In this document: in pieces, positions 15,801 to 28,139 of the stretch
Position numbering within the stretch: position 1 is the first letter of the stretch
How the letters are laid out: each line of letters begins with the position of its first letter
From: Dipetalonema caudispina
Taxonomy: Eukaryota > Nematoda > Chromadorea > Rhabditida > Onchocercidae
DNA: 64,000 nucleotides
Reading direction: 5' to 3'
NCBI GenBank assembly: GCA_013365325.1
Contig: JABVXV010000154.1
Coordinates: 1 to 64,000 of the forward strand
Program-made: the position numbers and the translations under genes
The notes under the pieces: generated by a model
The model's database searches: none
What the model was told of the DNA's origin: nothing
The model's input: the letters and a program-made list of their open reading frames with translations, nothing else

Positions 15801-17456
15801 TTCTCATTTCCTTCGATCTTGCCTACCCAATTCATATTTATTCAACAGTCAAAATACCAATAATTCTTTTACTAACATATTAAAAAAGAGTTATAGTTGT
15901 TGCAAGCAAATTAAAATACTCCAGATGATGACTTCATACTGATTTCATACTCAGTAAAGTAGTTAAATGAAATAAGCATCATCAATAGCAGCAGCTAATA
16001 AACTAAGGATCGAAAAAAAGTGATACCAGTAAATCTAGAATATGACCATCTGCAAATCAGCCTGAGGCAATTTTTGGCAAATTTCTTTAATTAATATAGG
16101 AAATGAGTAGCACAATACTGTCAACAGATAGGTAAATTCTACCTCATATCATGAGTACCATATAATAATACGCTACATACAAAATAAAAAAGATATTAAT
16201 AAACAAAAATTCGGGGATGTAATGCTAATGCAAGGAGTAATATCCTCACAATTCATAAAACAAAGATCTCAAATAAATGTTTCATTTCATATCTATTGTA
16301 TATACATATATTCATATAAATATATCAAAAAAAGTGGGTATCAAATTGAAACACAAAAAATTCACCTTCAACTTTGTACAGAATGATGCAATATCTTATT
16401 ATTGCAGGTAATAACAAGCTCTGGAGAGAAAAACTCAAATCTACCAAGAATAAAAAATGCACTATAGAATCATGAAATATATAGTAAAAATCTAGAAATG
16501 CATAAAACAATCTCGTATTTAAAAAAATTCGTGATGAAGTAAAATTTTCAGAAAATTTCCCTAAACTTCAGAAAAATTCATTTCATATAATTTTAAACAT
16601 TTTTTGTCTCTTCAGGTCATTTGATTTAAAAGCAATTATAAATGTATCAAAATAAGCAAGGAGAGAAAATCTAAAACAGGTGAAAACAAAGTTTTGAAAA
16701 GTATATTCGCTACATATTCATTACTTAGTATGTCAGAATAGCAATAATTATAAGTAAATTATGAATACAAGTGTTAGTTTCAGTAAAAAGTAAAATTGAA
16801 GGCGTGAGTTGACCTGGAGAAAACAATAACAACATTAAAACATTTTCCTAAAATCTGAACATAGATATGATGACCTGAAAAATGTAGCACTACAAAATAT
16901 TTGATACAACTATTTTTGACAAATTAGATAAAAAATTATTTGAATTATTGCAACATCGAACTATACATTTCATATATTATTATATATGCAATTTGAGTTT
17001 AAAGATATTTTTATGTTGACCTCAAAAACTCATTCTTGCGAATTATATGTAAAATCTAATGTCTAATCGTTCTAATTTCTGGCACAACTTCGTGTATCAT
17101 AAGACAAAGAAAAAGAATAGAAAACCAAATTGCAGAGATTCGATATTGACAGCACAAGGTAAGTTCAGGAGCAGTTACGAAACTATCAAGTTAACCATCT
17201 TAGTATATAACTGGTCAGAAGTTTTCATCAAAAGTCAACTAAATATTGTTCAGCAGATTTCGACCGTCCTCCTACAAAATTTTCAAATTTAACTGGAAAT
17301 TAACTACAGTTCATTACTATCTAAAGAACGACTAACTAAATGAACTCTGATCTACATGAGAACCAGTCAGTGTTCTTATTTCATATTTCTCAATGATATC
17401 CCACTCTAACTAATAGATTCCATTACTCATTGCTGGATAAAGAAAAATAAAAAAAT
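12861..17456. other. Intergenic region upstream of cup-5 and 3' of pink-1
   Basis: About 4.6 kb of AT-rich DNA that should hold the cup-5 promoter at its low-coordinate end. It contains several A or T runs (for example 13303-13319 and 13962-13983). I saw no exon with matching splice sites on either strand. The small plus-strand frames at 15692 and 17059 lack domain or exon signals. Confidence 0.6.
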
Positions 17457-17827
17457 TTACGTGCTAATAAGACTATTTATAGAATTTATCGCATCGCCAG
17501 TTGCAAATATTGAATCTTTCATTTCTGCAGTAAAAGCATTTGGATGATTCCCTGATAAATTATCTTCATCGTAGAAATAGCTCAAAGCTGACCAAATATA
17601 TTCGTGATCAATTCGAGACAGAAATGTTGCACGGAGCTGAAGACACAGTGATAATTATTAATTACTTTAGGTAAAAAAAATCTTATTCTCAGTTCATCTT
17701 CGACAAATATTTCGACCTTGTTATTTGGTAAAATTATATCGTCAAGGTTGTCGGTTAGAATTTACGAAAGATATGCTACCAACTTACAACTGCAACTCTT
17801 TCATAATAACATCAAAGAAGTAATCTT

Positions 17828-17859
<32 letters not shown>

Positions 17860-20800
17860 AAATATGTAAAACTATTATAACCAGGAGGAAATTTTAAGTT
17901 GAAAAACTAGTTTTGACCTTATTTTGGTGAATATTTCGAACCAATATTTTTTCCATTTATATTGCAAATTCATGTACTCTCATACTAGTAAAACTGAAGA
18001 AGTAACCTGCAGTTCCGCTGTGCTAATTACATTTGGATGAATATTTCGAGCCAATATTGTCTCCGCAGCAAAGAGAAGAGTGAAGTCATTCACTGACGCT
18101 GCCATCTTTTCTTCAAGCTGAATTGGAAAAAAAATTGATTTAATGAAATATTTTAAAAATTATGCACATACAAGTCTCAACAATTTCATTCAATAGTGAT
18201 TTTGCATATTAAAATACTATTGTAATGATCACCAAAAGTTTAATATGAATTACATGGACTTATTGGAAAGGATCTTTCTCTTCACACCACTTTAAAAAAT
18301 TTAGTTTTATAATATTAAGTAATCAAGGAGTGGAAATCAGTTATCAGTAAGTTGAACATTATGATATAACAACCAAGAAATCTGTATTTGGTTTACCTCA
18401 ATCCGCTTTCTTTTCTATCTTTGACTTATTTGCACTACTGAAAGAGGTAAATTCAATTCATCAATAAATATAGTCATGAAGCCTTTCCAAGAAAAATTTG
18501 CTCAAATAACTTGGTCGGACTTCGGCCTTGTCAGTAGACTAGCTCTCAGCTTTATCTACTTCATTTGTTAGTATTTCATCTGATAACACCTACCGCTTTT
18601 AGAGTTTTACTTGCAGCATTCCTCAAATCGTTAATTTTCCCACCAAACAGTGTTTCATCAAAACCACAATCATCAAAGAGTTTCCGCAAATTATGGCCAA
18701 ACCGGAACAATGATATACTGAGAACATTTGCAGCAACAGATGGATTTGGTCGCTGAAAAGTGTTTAAATGCTACAATCAAACTTGAATGTATAGAGCCAG
18801 CGTGCATTCACAATTTAGACCAGCACACATCTTTGATAACTGTTATTTAATTATCTTCAATAGTCATGATTATGGGTGACTCAGAATATACTCCGTCAAC
18901 TCTTCCAGCCTACGTAAAATCAATTTCTTTTAGGCAAATTCTGTACAAGATATTTAAAACGTGCATTACTTTATTTGGTTCAATTTGCAACATATTCCGA
19001 ATAACCGCTTTTACCGGAAAATCTATCTTCTTCGGCAAGGGCGGCAGTTCGCATTCGGTATATTGATCACTTCTCATACGGCTGTAGAATGGATTTGTTC
19101 TGCAAATGATTTGACGGTTTTATTTTGCTTTTTTTCACGAAGAATTTTTAATAATCTAAACGGCAAGGTTTGTGAGAAACTAATTAGACAAATTCTGTGA
19201 GAAATATTTTATAAATTGACCTAAAAAGTACATTCTAAATCTCGAAGCTAATTTTTGACTTCACTCTACAGATCATACGATCTACAGTCATTGCTGTATG
19301 CCTAATAACGGTAACATGGAGACAGGTGTGCTCATTGTTCTCGGATTTCTTGAAGTAATTAATCAATTAAATCATAAGTTTTAAAAATAAACTATTGCCT
19401 GGTAAAAATTTCGTATCCAACCGTAGCAACAGCCCAAAGATCTGCCATACGAAAATCAACCCAATTGTTGGGAGCTGGGTTAGCACGACGGATCTGGAAA
19501 TTTGATACCTTTTTATGCAGGCTTCTTAGTAACGAAATTTCCAACTTTCTAAGCAACGGAGATCAGTTAAGTGGAATTAAAACTGAAATAAGGTACTGTG
19601 AGTCTTGCTATTGCTTAGTATATCGCTGTCAACTTTAATATTCATGCCGATATTAATATTTTTCATATTAATATTTTTCAGAAAGGATGGAAAATTGAAC
19701 AGTATCAATACAAAGATTTTAATGGATAATATTGAATGATATATTATGTGAGAGGCACTTTAAAAGATATGTGGAAGAGATGACAAATGAATATTGTAAA
19801 TTCGCTAAATTTTGAATTTTTTATAATCGTAAAAGATTTTAAAGTTAAATGGTTTTAGGAAGAAACGATCGAATGTTGAATCATCTAACAAAGAATTTAC
19901 TTCTGGAGCTCTTAGTGCCAAATTTCCTCCAAGATAGACTGTATCCGCATCATAACGTACTTTCCAAGTTCCCGTTGCCAATGCACAACCAAAATCGCTC
20001 AATACCAAATGTGGAACATCATCTAAAGAAGATACTTTGTAAAACCAACGAAAAAAGCACCCGTAGTAACATTTAAAAAGTAAAGGAAGAAGATTCCTGG
20101 AAGCGATTTCTAAAAAGCAAAATCGGTGCTTGAAAAGAAAGATATAGTGTGCCAACTTTGAATTGAAAAAATACAACTCTAGATGTATCTAAAATTAAGG
20201 AATAGTTAAATAAGGAGAAAAATCTATGAAAAATTTGCCATCGGTATCAAAATCCAGCAGAATATTGTCGGATTTTATATCGCGATGACTGATTCGATGA
20301 TTGTAAAGATAAACAATTGCTTCCAGAAGCTGTCCAAACATAACTTTACCAAACCAATAATTTCTTTTATGCGTGAGTACGTATTCTCGTAAAGTCATCC
20401 GATACCTTAAAATTGAAGCATTACTTTTCTTTTTATTTCTGATAATATATTCCTGAAAACAGAAATGAGCCAATCCTTTCCAAATCTAACAAAATAAGGA
20501 TTTTACTCCAATTTTTTTAGACTCATTACTTTCATTATAAAATCAGCAAAAGATCAAGGTTAGCAAAACACTCAAAAGAAATATTATGCAAAAATTAGGT
20601 TAAAAATTTTAACACTGGAACCTACTGAAGTACCGCAAGTTATTTGCCTTCTCATAACTATAAACAATGTTTTTGGTTCATCAATGATCAATTCGTAAAA
20701 ATCAGCTGTTGGCAAAGCTTCCGGATACAAACGTCGAGCATCTTCCAACATTGGCATACAATCCGTAAACGCTTTATACATTTGCACTATATTTGGATGC

Positions 20801-22856
20801 TCATGCGGTAGAAAGCTCATACTGCAAAATTTTTAATTTTCGATCTCCTCTAACACTGAAAGTTATTATTCTTCCTTACATTAATGAAAAACTAATTTGA
20901 CACCATATGCTTTTAAAAAATAAGATACATACAACTGTAAAAAACTAACATACTTGGCCATACAACCAATAAGCTCTGGTGGTTTTTCGATTAATGGTAC
21001 TAATTCGGTACCCATATCCATCCACAGATGTCTTTCTGACGCATCGAATTCATAATTATACATTATTTTCAGCGCATATGGATATGCCTATGTGTTTTTT
21101 CTTTATTCAAAGATATTTAAAATATTTGAAAAAAAATTAATGCAGCATGCCTCAACATATTTTTCTGCCATTAATTTCCATAAACTTGCACAAAGGATGT
21201 AGAGAAAGAAACGACCAAATTGAAGAAATATATTAAATTAATTTTCTTAAAAATTTAAATGGATCGCAATGCAAAGCATTGTAAAGCCTATAAATCCTCG
21301 GATTAGATCACTATGGATATTCACAGATGAATATATTATTTGACAGCTAAACAGACAAAACTTTTTAAAAGTTCAGTACCTAAAGACATTCAAAAAAAAA
21401 AAAAAAAACACTAACAATAACAGGATCTTCCGTAACCGACTGTTTCCTTTGTTGAAAAGATGAAGTGAACGGTAAATTTGTACAAATGCTGGAAGGAAGT
21501 CTTTCAGCTCTCTCCAACGTGCGTATACGTGCTTCATAAACGGCAGCGTCGCAACCGCAAGCAATATTACTACCTTCAAATCAAACCCAAAACTTCAAAA
21601 ATACAAAAGATAATTCAAACAGGAAAATGAAAACTGGACGTCAAAAATTGAAATCAGCAACTGTTTTATTTACGAATGTTAAAAGAAAGAAGCTCCTTTT
21701 TTAAGAGCTTTAAGATCATTTCTTTAGTAAAAATATTCAAGTCTCATGTATAAATGCTACAGAAAAATGGATAAGTTTTTAAGTTAAAAGCTCCTAAAGC
21801 CAGTTCTTTACTTCTGCCATGAAACTAAAATGAAAAAGAAGATATCGATAGGTTGAGAAGTATTTCAATGATGTGCGTTAATAGTGTTGTACCTATTTCG
21901 TAGTCCTCAAGCCTGTTGGGTACTTCCGTAGTTCGCAACCCTCTATTGTACCTCGTGTTTGTCAGAAATAATTTCTGAAAAGCGTATTTATTATCAATCA
22001 ATCAAACAGAGAAATCCAAAGATTATTGATAATTAATATAGCTTCGATTTCTGGGATTCCCAAAGAGAAATTAGCAACAAATGAATTCTAGAAACGCTTT
22101 TGAGATATTTTACAACTGGTAGATCTATTCTTCCCACATTGCTGATAAGATATATTCCTCTCGCAGATAACCAGACTTATCAACTAAATAGTTTTTACTC
22201 CCTGATAAGGACAGGTAAAAAATAATATACCTTAATTCTTTCCGAAACTTCAAGATTAGAATAAATTTTCAGCAGAGAAGTATGTCGTCTATTGATACCT
22301 AATAAACTATCACTTCTCCAGTTCTTCTGATAACCTGCCAACGCAAACGGTCGTATTATAATTCGCCCCCATATCTTAAAAACAATTAAAAGAATAGTAG
22401 ATTTCAAAATAAATTTCCTAGGGTTTTCTATTTATTCAGAAGACATTTAGATGTCGACAACTGCTATGGTGCGACAGCCAAATCTCATCCAATTTGTATT
22501 ATGTGATTTACCTGACAACTTTAACTAATAATAACGACTGAGGTAGATAGAAATACAGTCTTAAAAGGAATGATACGTCTCATATTAAAATGAATGATAC
22601 CTCTACCTCTTCTCTAATACTGTCTACAAAATGGACTACAAAACCTCCATCGCTGGTAACAAAATTTCTTGCTTTCATCCATTCCCTCTAAATTTAGAGG
22701 TGTTAATGAAATTAAAAGGAAAAAGCAATGTAAAAGAAGGCAAACCGTTAAACCGCGACCGAGTACCTCACTTCTTAACACTGGTCGAGCATATCGCAGG
22801 ATAACAGTACCGGATCGTTTCAGCAAAAATCGTAATGCCAACCGTAACTTTCTCAT
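17457..22856 (-). CDS. pink-1: PINK1-type mitochondrial Ser/Thr kinase, PINK-1 homologue
   Basis: Phase-consistent exons: 22231 (start 22374 or 22417), 21974-21893, 21573-21416, 21087-20954, 20821-20626 (or -20648), 20452 (or 20405)-20239, 20022-19901, 19493-19399, 19099-18970, 18752-18594, 18117-18007, 17636-17457. PINK1 hallmarks in order: a glycine-rich loop ending CDAAVYEAR; the ATP lysine in YALKIMYN; PHEHPNIVQMYKAF; the catalytic loop HRDIKSDNILL; SDFGCA; ALRAPE; YEIFTRTNPFYS; RPNPSVAANVLSISL; and the PINK1-specific C-terminal extension. All catalytic residues are present. The family is imported or held at the outer mitochondrial membrane and phosphorylates ubiquitin and Parkin to start mitophagy. 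ATG 22856 is preceded by an in-frame TGA and a TTTTTCAAG acceptor-like site. The first exon is basic (MRKLRLALRFLLKR), fitting a mitochondrial presequence. It joins either after RSE at 22767, giving about 604 residues, or after QRW at 22645, which keeps a hydrophobic segment and gives about 659. Two introns need GC donors and a third probably does. Confidence 0.9.
17829..17858. repeat. Poly(A) tract of about 30 bases
   Basis: Uninterrupted adenines in the intron between the last two pink-1 exons. It reads as poly(T) on the coding strand. Tracts like this are scattered through the window and show no flanking duplication that would mark a retroposed element. Confidence 0.85.
19100..19398 (-). 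other. GC-AG intron in pink-1 (after YEIFTR)
   Basis: The exon ends ACCAG and the intron would start GCAATAG; the acceptor is CATTTGCAG at its other end. This junction is in phase and restores NPFYS, matching the conserved NPFYG of PINK1 proteins. A GT alternative (CAATA|GTTTAT to TTCTACAG) is also in phase but deletes NPFY, so it is less likely. Confidence 0.75.
20023..20238 (-). other. GC-AG intron in pink-1 (between HRD and DFG exons)
   Basis: The exon ends GATACCGATG, the intron starts GCAAAT and ends TTCTTTAG. No GT dinucleotide exists between the catalytic-loop codons and the in-frame stop, so a canonical donor could only be used by losing HRDIKSDN. The joined reading, DFDTD|DVPHLVLSDFG, aligns with PINK1 without a gap. 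A single-base assembly error is the alternative. Confidence 0.82.
20406..20647 (-). other. Alternative intron in pink-1 with GC donor
   Basis: Using AGAAG|GCAAAT with TTTTAAG|G joins VMRR to YRMTLREYV, which matches PINK1 spacing exactly. Using the canonical CTTCA|GTAGGT with TTTTCAG|GA also stays in frame and inserts 23 residues (QITCGTS then EYIIRNKKKSNASILR). Both may be used. Confidence 0.55.
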
Positions 22857-25800
22857 TTTTCATAGATTCTTGAAAAAGAAAATCATGGTCATTTACTCAG
22901 ATTTTGCCGGCAAGACGACAGCGTAAACCACTGGAATTAACAATGCTGGACAAAGTCTCATATGCATACTACAAGAAAACATACTGCATCGTTCATTGCG
23001 GAATATCTTCCAGTAATACCGAAGTACACTGGAAATACAAAATGCCTGAATCGGCTACAAATAACTTGACAAAGTTTGCTTTAATTTACCAAACTACTTT
23101 AATTTATCTGTCTAAATCTATCTATAATAGAACAGCATAGGCAAGACAAAGTCAAATTAAACTATACGTATCATTCCCAAGCATCATAACCGTTATCATC
23201 GAAATTATCATTGCATTAGAGTTATTGTGACACATGTCTTCTGGATGCGCAGAGTGAATTTATTTCAAACTTTCCCAAAATTTATAAAAAACAAAAAAGA
23301 AACCCGACTTTCAGATCAACAAAATTTAACTTGACCTTGCTAACAGTATCAGAAAATTTGACTCACAAAATTTAATTTAAATCATAAGCTAGAAATTTAG
23401 AAGAAAATGACATAGTCTAGAACAAAAATGAAGGGATCCTTACCAGACAACAATTCCAAAAATATTAAAATGTTGGCTTCCGTTACGTACTTCATTTTGT
23501 CAAAAATGGCTTTTCACTTCAGATCAAAAAAATACGCATCCTATTGCATTTTCTGCGCATGATCAATAAAGCAACTATTAATCCGTATTCTACGTGAACT
23601 CACGAGAGTACGTATACATTCGCAGTTCCCACGTTGGTGCAAGATATATTTAATGATCTGTATATTCTACATACTTACTTTTCACATAAAATCAATCAAA
23701 TATGCATTCAGTCATTTGTTTGACGTATTATTTGCATGAAGTAAAATCAATGTGTACTGAGTGGTACTTCGGTAAATACGGTACAGAATAACAAATAATA
23801 GATAACTTAAATTCATAGCAGAAAAATGCACGTGTATACACTTACGCTTATAACACAATAAAAAGCAAATCATCGAGAAGCGAAATAGACCATTGATTGT
23901 TACTGATGAAACGTCGAATTGCATTCTGGGATGATCGAAGTGAAGAAAGTGAAATCACTTTGTTCATATCTTTTTATCAGTGATTATTTATTCTTATCGG
24001 ATTATATTGATAGTTTGTGTCATTGTAATTTAATTTCATCCATCAGAATCATATTTTTTTAACCACAGATTTTTGTTTGATATTTATGAAATTATTTTGT
24101 TAATAAATAGTGGTAATGATAGTGATAAATAATAACCAAGTAATAATTATGCTTGGTATTATCAGTCCTGTACCGTACTTTTTTTGTATTCCATCATACT
24201 GATTCAAAATATTTCCAGCAATAAATTGATTACTAAATGCTTTTATCATCTGATTCTGATACTTTGTGATCAACTGTTGTCATTACTGTAAGTGATATAC
24301 TCAAATTTCTCTTATGATTGTCATCATCATCATCATCATATATCTTAGGGTAAGAGAAAGAAAACAATGAATGAAAATAAGATAAGCTGTCTCTTTCTTA
24401 ATGAACTGTACAAGTATTGATTCAAGCAGTACTTAAACTTAATATTTACTGTCGCTATGAGCGGTGTTTTGAAAATAAATTTCTCATAGGGAAATATTTC
24501 CAACTTTATTTAAGCCATAAAGAACATATTATCAAGACGACTTAACTTTTAATATAAATAGTAATGAATTTCATGCTTTACAACAAAATTTGAATCTTTG
24601 GCTTCATTTCCTTGAAAAACACTATTTAAATAAGCATAACCAGAAGTGCTCAGAAAAAATATTTTTATATAAGATTTCATATGAATCTATCCATATTTGA
24701 TTTATTTTTTAGCTTTAGAGAAGTAGAGAGCAATGTATATGCTATAACTTAGGCGTATGTCATTTTATTTATTATGCTTGCGAAACTTAACTAATGGTTT
24801 TGATTAAATCTTTTATGAACAGTACTGATAACACTAATTCTCTGGATAGAGATTAAGAATTGGGATTCATCTTGGTAAGTTGAAAAGAAAGGAAAATCAG
24901 CAGTAAACGATATATGAGGGTTTAGTAAGCTTTTGAGTCTCAATTTAACATGTATTATTGATTAGCTGTAAGAATTCTTTCTTTGATCATAAGAATCTGA
25001 ATTATTTATTTCGTATTTGAAGACAGAAATAATTATATGCCCAATAGTTCAATTAGTTATCACGGAAAAATTCTCACTTTTATTTCACTTATTTGCTTTA
25101 GCAATAATTTTAGGCGGTTATTTTCAGTGATTGTTTTGTATGCTGTTTAAAAATTCATATCTCACCCGTCACATATCAGAATTCGAAATAATCTTCAAGA
25201 AATAAACATAATTACCCATCTAAATAGTTATGCACATTATGTTATCTTTAGATAGTAGGAATGAAATTAATTTATTAATCTCTTAATTAATTAATAGATG
25301 TGATATATATGTGTTTGTGTCAAAGTTGGAAGTGTTTAATTAATTAGTGACAGATAAATATCACCGACATCATCTGTACTTTCCTTTAATTTTGTATCCT
25401 TCAATGTTATCCTTTTTCTTCTCTTTTCTTACACTTTTCACCAATTAAATCATCTAATTGCTTCTTTTTTAGTTTCTAACTTTTCTCCTCCATTTAATCG
25501 TTCATACATCACACATTTACATTATACTATTTGGTTCCGTCGAATTATATCAATTTCATTTTCTTCTCAAAAAATTTTCAATTTTAATTCTTTCCACAGG
25601 ATCGAGTAGCTCATTTAGGAAGGAAATAATTTAATGGATAAATATCGAAATGTTCATCAGAAGTGAAGGAGAGGAGAAAAAAAATGATGCTCAAATTCTC
25701 ACTAAAACTATTGTTTTTTTTTTTGCCATTGTTTGAACTGTTGTTGTTATCCATAACCATTATTCTTCAAGTTGATGTATACTCTTCATCAAGCAAATAA

Positions 25801-26672
25801 TTCTTGTTTATCAAGGCAAGAGAAAAATACCAGCTAATGATTAGTTCTTTAATTAAATTTATTTAGCATGAAAAACAATTTCTTAGGCAGAAGAGAAAGG
25901 AAACAAGATGACAGAAAACAAACATAACTTGGAATCAAGTAAGCTTCAAATATTTCTCAAATAGCCACCTATCAGTTTTTTTTTTTTTTCTCCTTTTTTT
26001 CAACACGGAAATTTAAATCTTACGAAAAAAAAAAAAAAAAAAAAAACAAGATAAGTGACTACTTTAAAAGAAAAAAAGATCATAAAATTGTTCCATTACT
26101 CAATTTTACTCACTTATCACTACTATCAGTTCCATTAGAATTTTGAACTTCATCTATTTTATTCCAATGAAAGGATTGAAAGAATAAAATCTGAAAGATA
26201 CACTTCCGATATTCATTGCTAAAATACATTGTTACCATTTACACTAGGATATCTTGACACGAATATTCAAAATCATACAATTTTAGGGTAATAGCAGTAA
26301 AAATTGTAACAGTCTGAATTTTGCCATAATTTTAATCAACTATCAAAATTGAAACATCCCCAATAATTCTAACCATCGAGAATTCCCATTGTTTTACCAC
26401 ATTGATGGAAAACTAAAGTGCTCTTTCTTTGCTTCATCATTCTTTCATTTCATCTCATCAAATAATGAAGTGAATAAATGATATTGAAATGAAGTCAAAT
26501 TTTAATAAAAATATAAAATGTCAAATGACAGATGCAATAGCGTCTACATTATCAGAAGCTATTATCGCACTGCTAAACAATAACAAGAATACAGATACGA
26601 AATGTTTTTTTTCTCTTTTTTTTCTTTTTTTTTCTTTTTCAGTAGTTTTCAATGAACTGATTGCATTTTTTT
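22857..26672. other. Intergenic region upstream of pink-1
   Basis: About 3.8 kb that should contain the pink-1 promoter (low-coordinate end) and the 3' flank of the next minus-strand gene. A CACGTG E-box lies at 23829-23834. A short (ATC)n run is at about 24324-24339. Plus-strand frames at 22669-23140 partly mirror the pink-1 first exon and are not supported as genes. Confidence 0.6.
23829..23834. promoter_or_regulatory. E-box CACGTG upstream of pink-1
   Basis: Palindromic CACGTG in the context GCACGTGT, about 970 bases upstream of the pink-1 start codon. E-boxes of this kind are bound by bHLH factors, including the TFEB/HLH-30 family, which controls lysosome and autophagy genes. The motif is short, so chance occurrence is quite possible. 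Confidence 0.3.
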
Positions 26673-28072
26673 TCAAAGAAATATTTTTGTTGGATCAAAA
26701 TCGTTGATATAATCGAAATCATTATCTGGTTGTGATCGTTTCTGTGTCATTAACATTGTTCCAGTTAGGTAACGATCCTATAAATACAGTAAAAAGATAC
26801 ATTAAGAAAATTTTTGCCCATAGTGAGTTGTGAAAATTTATGTATTTTCAAATAATAGAAAGGCATAGATTCTAAAATTCTACTCTTGGCTAATTATCTT
26901 ACCAAAAATTTAATCCTAATATCAACTATTTCCAGAGTTTTCCTTATAACATTATAAAATTATACCGATTATCTACATTAATTAAATGATGACGTAAAAA
27001 AATAAAATGATGCGTCACATTATTAAGGAAGTAAGAATGTGTCAGATCCGAAGGGAAGAAACGTTAAAATAAAGGTAATTAAAGGATTTCGTTTAATTGT
27101 TCCTCTATAATTTCTGAAAATACTAGTTTTAAAATCCCTTAAAAATACAGATTTACAATACCTTTTTCAAAAATGAGTTTAATAATGAGATGCAACAGTT
27201 TTAAAAGCTCACACATGGAAAATGGGAAGCTTAAAAATTCCTCCAAGTTGGATCAACTCTGTTTGTTAACTACTTGATGACTTTTAATTCTAAATTTTTG
27301 GAAGGAAATTTACAAATTAGCAAATCGCTTCCGTTTATTCCTAAAAAAAATCTTTGAATTGCTGCGATTGTGCCAAAGTTTTAAGGAAATAACTGAAATT
27401 GAGAGGTAAAATTGTATTTTTAATGAATAAGAAACATACTGAATTATCTTAGCTATTAATAAGCCAGCTTGCTTATCACATGTAGAAGTACCAATTAAAT
27501 TTTATAATTTATTAGGAAATGCATTTCTATTACATTTATTTATGGTTAAAATATTATCGGCGTTTAGTAAATTGCAACCAATCGATGCATAATACATCTA
27601 ATATAACAGGTCGTTTTCTCTATCTTTTCAAATAATGTAAATAAATAAATAAATATCAATCTATATATATATATATCAAATTTACCGAAAAAAAAAAAAA
27701 AAAAAAAACTTTATCATTGGACAATTTTAAGCCATTGTCCATACTTTTCATTTCTTGTCATTCATTATTTGAATTATTATTTCTGTTTTTTTTTTCTTTT
27801 TTTTTTTTTTTTTTTTAACAACATGATATTTATAAGAAACTAGCTGAAAGATAAAAATAAAGTACCATTTGCTTTAAAAAGAAAAAGCCTTAAATTTTCT
27901 AGCATCTATTTAAAATTCGATTTTAATCGGATAAAAATATGCGTACAGCTGGAAACTATCAAATAATTACTTAAAATTTTTAAAACAATTTGATTTTATA
28001 ATGGTGAATGAGATTTTTACCAAATCATTCATTAAACATTGTTGAAAAGAATAGGCCACAAAATATTATTAC

Positions 28073-28139
<67 letters not shown>

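Noticed and set aside
17059..17292. 77-residue plus-strand frame between cup-5 and pink-1
   Set aside because: No recognisable domain, no flanking splice sites, and average composition for random AT-rich sequence.
22669..23140. Two plus-strand frames opposite the start of pink-1
   Set aside because: The first is antisense to the basic first exon; the second lacks splice or domain support.
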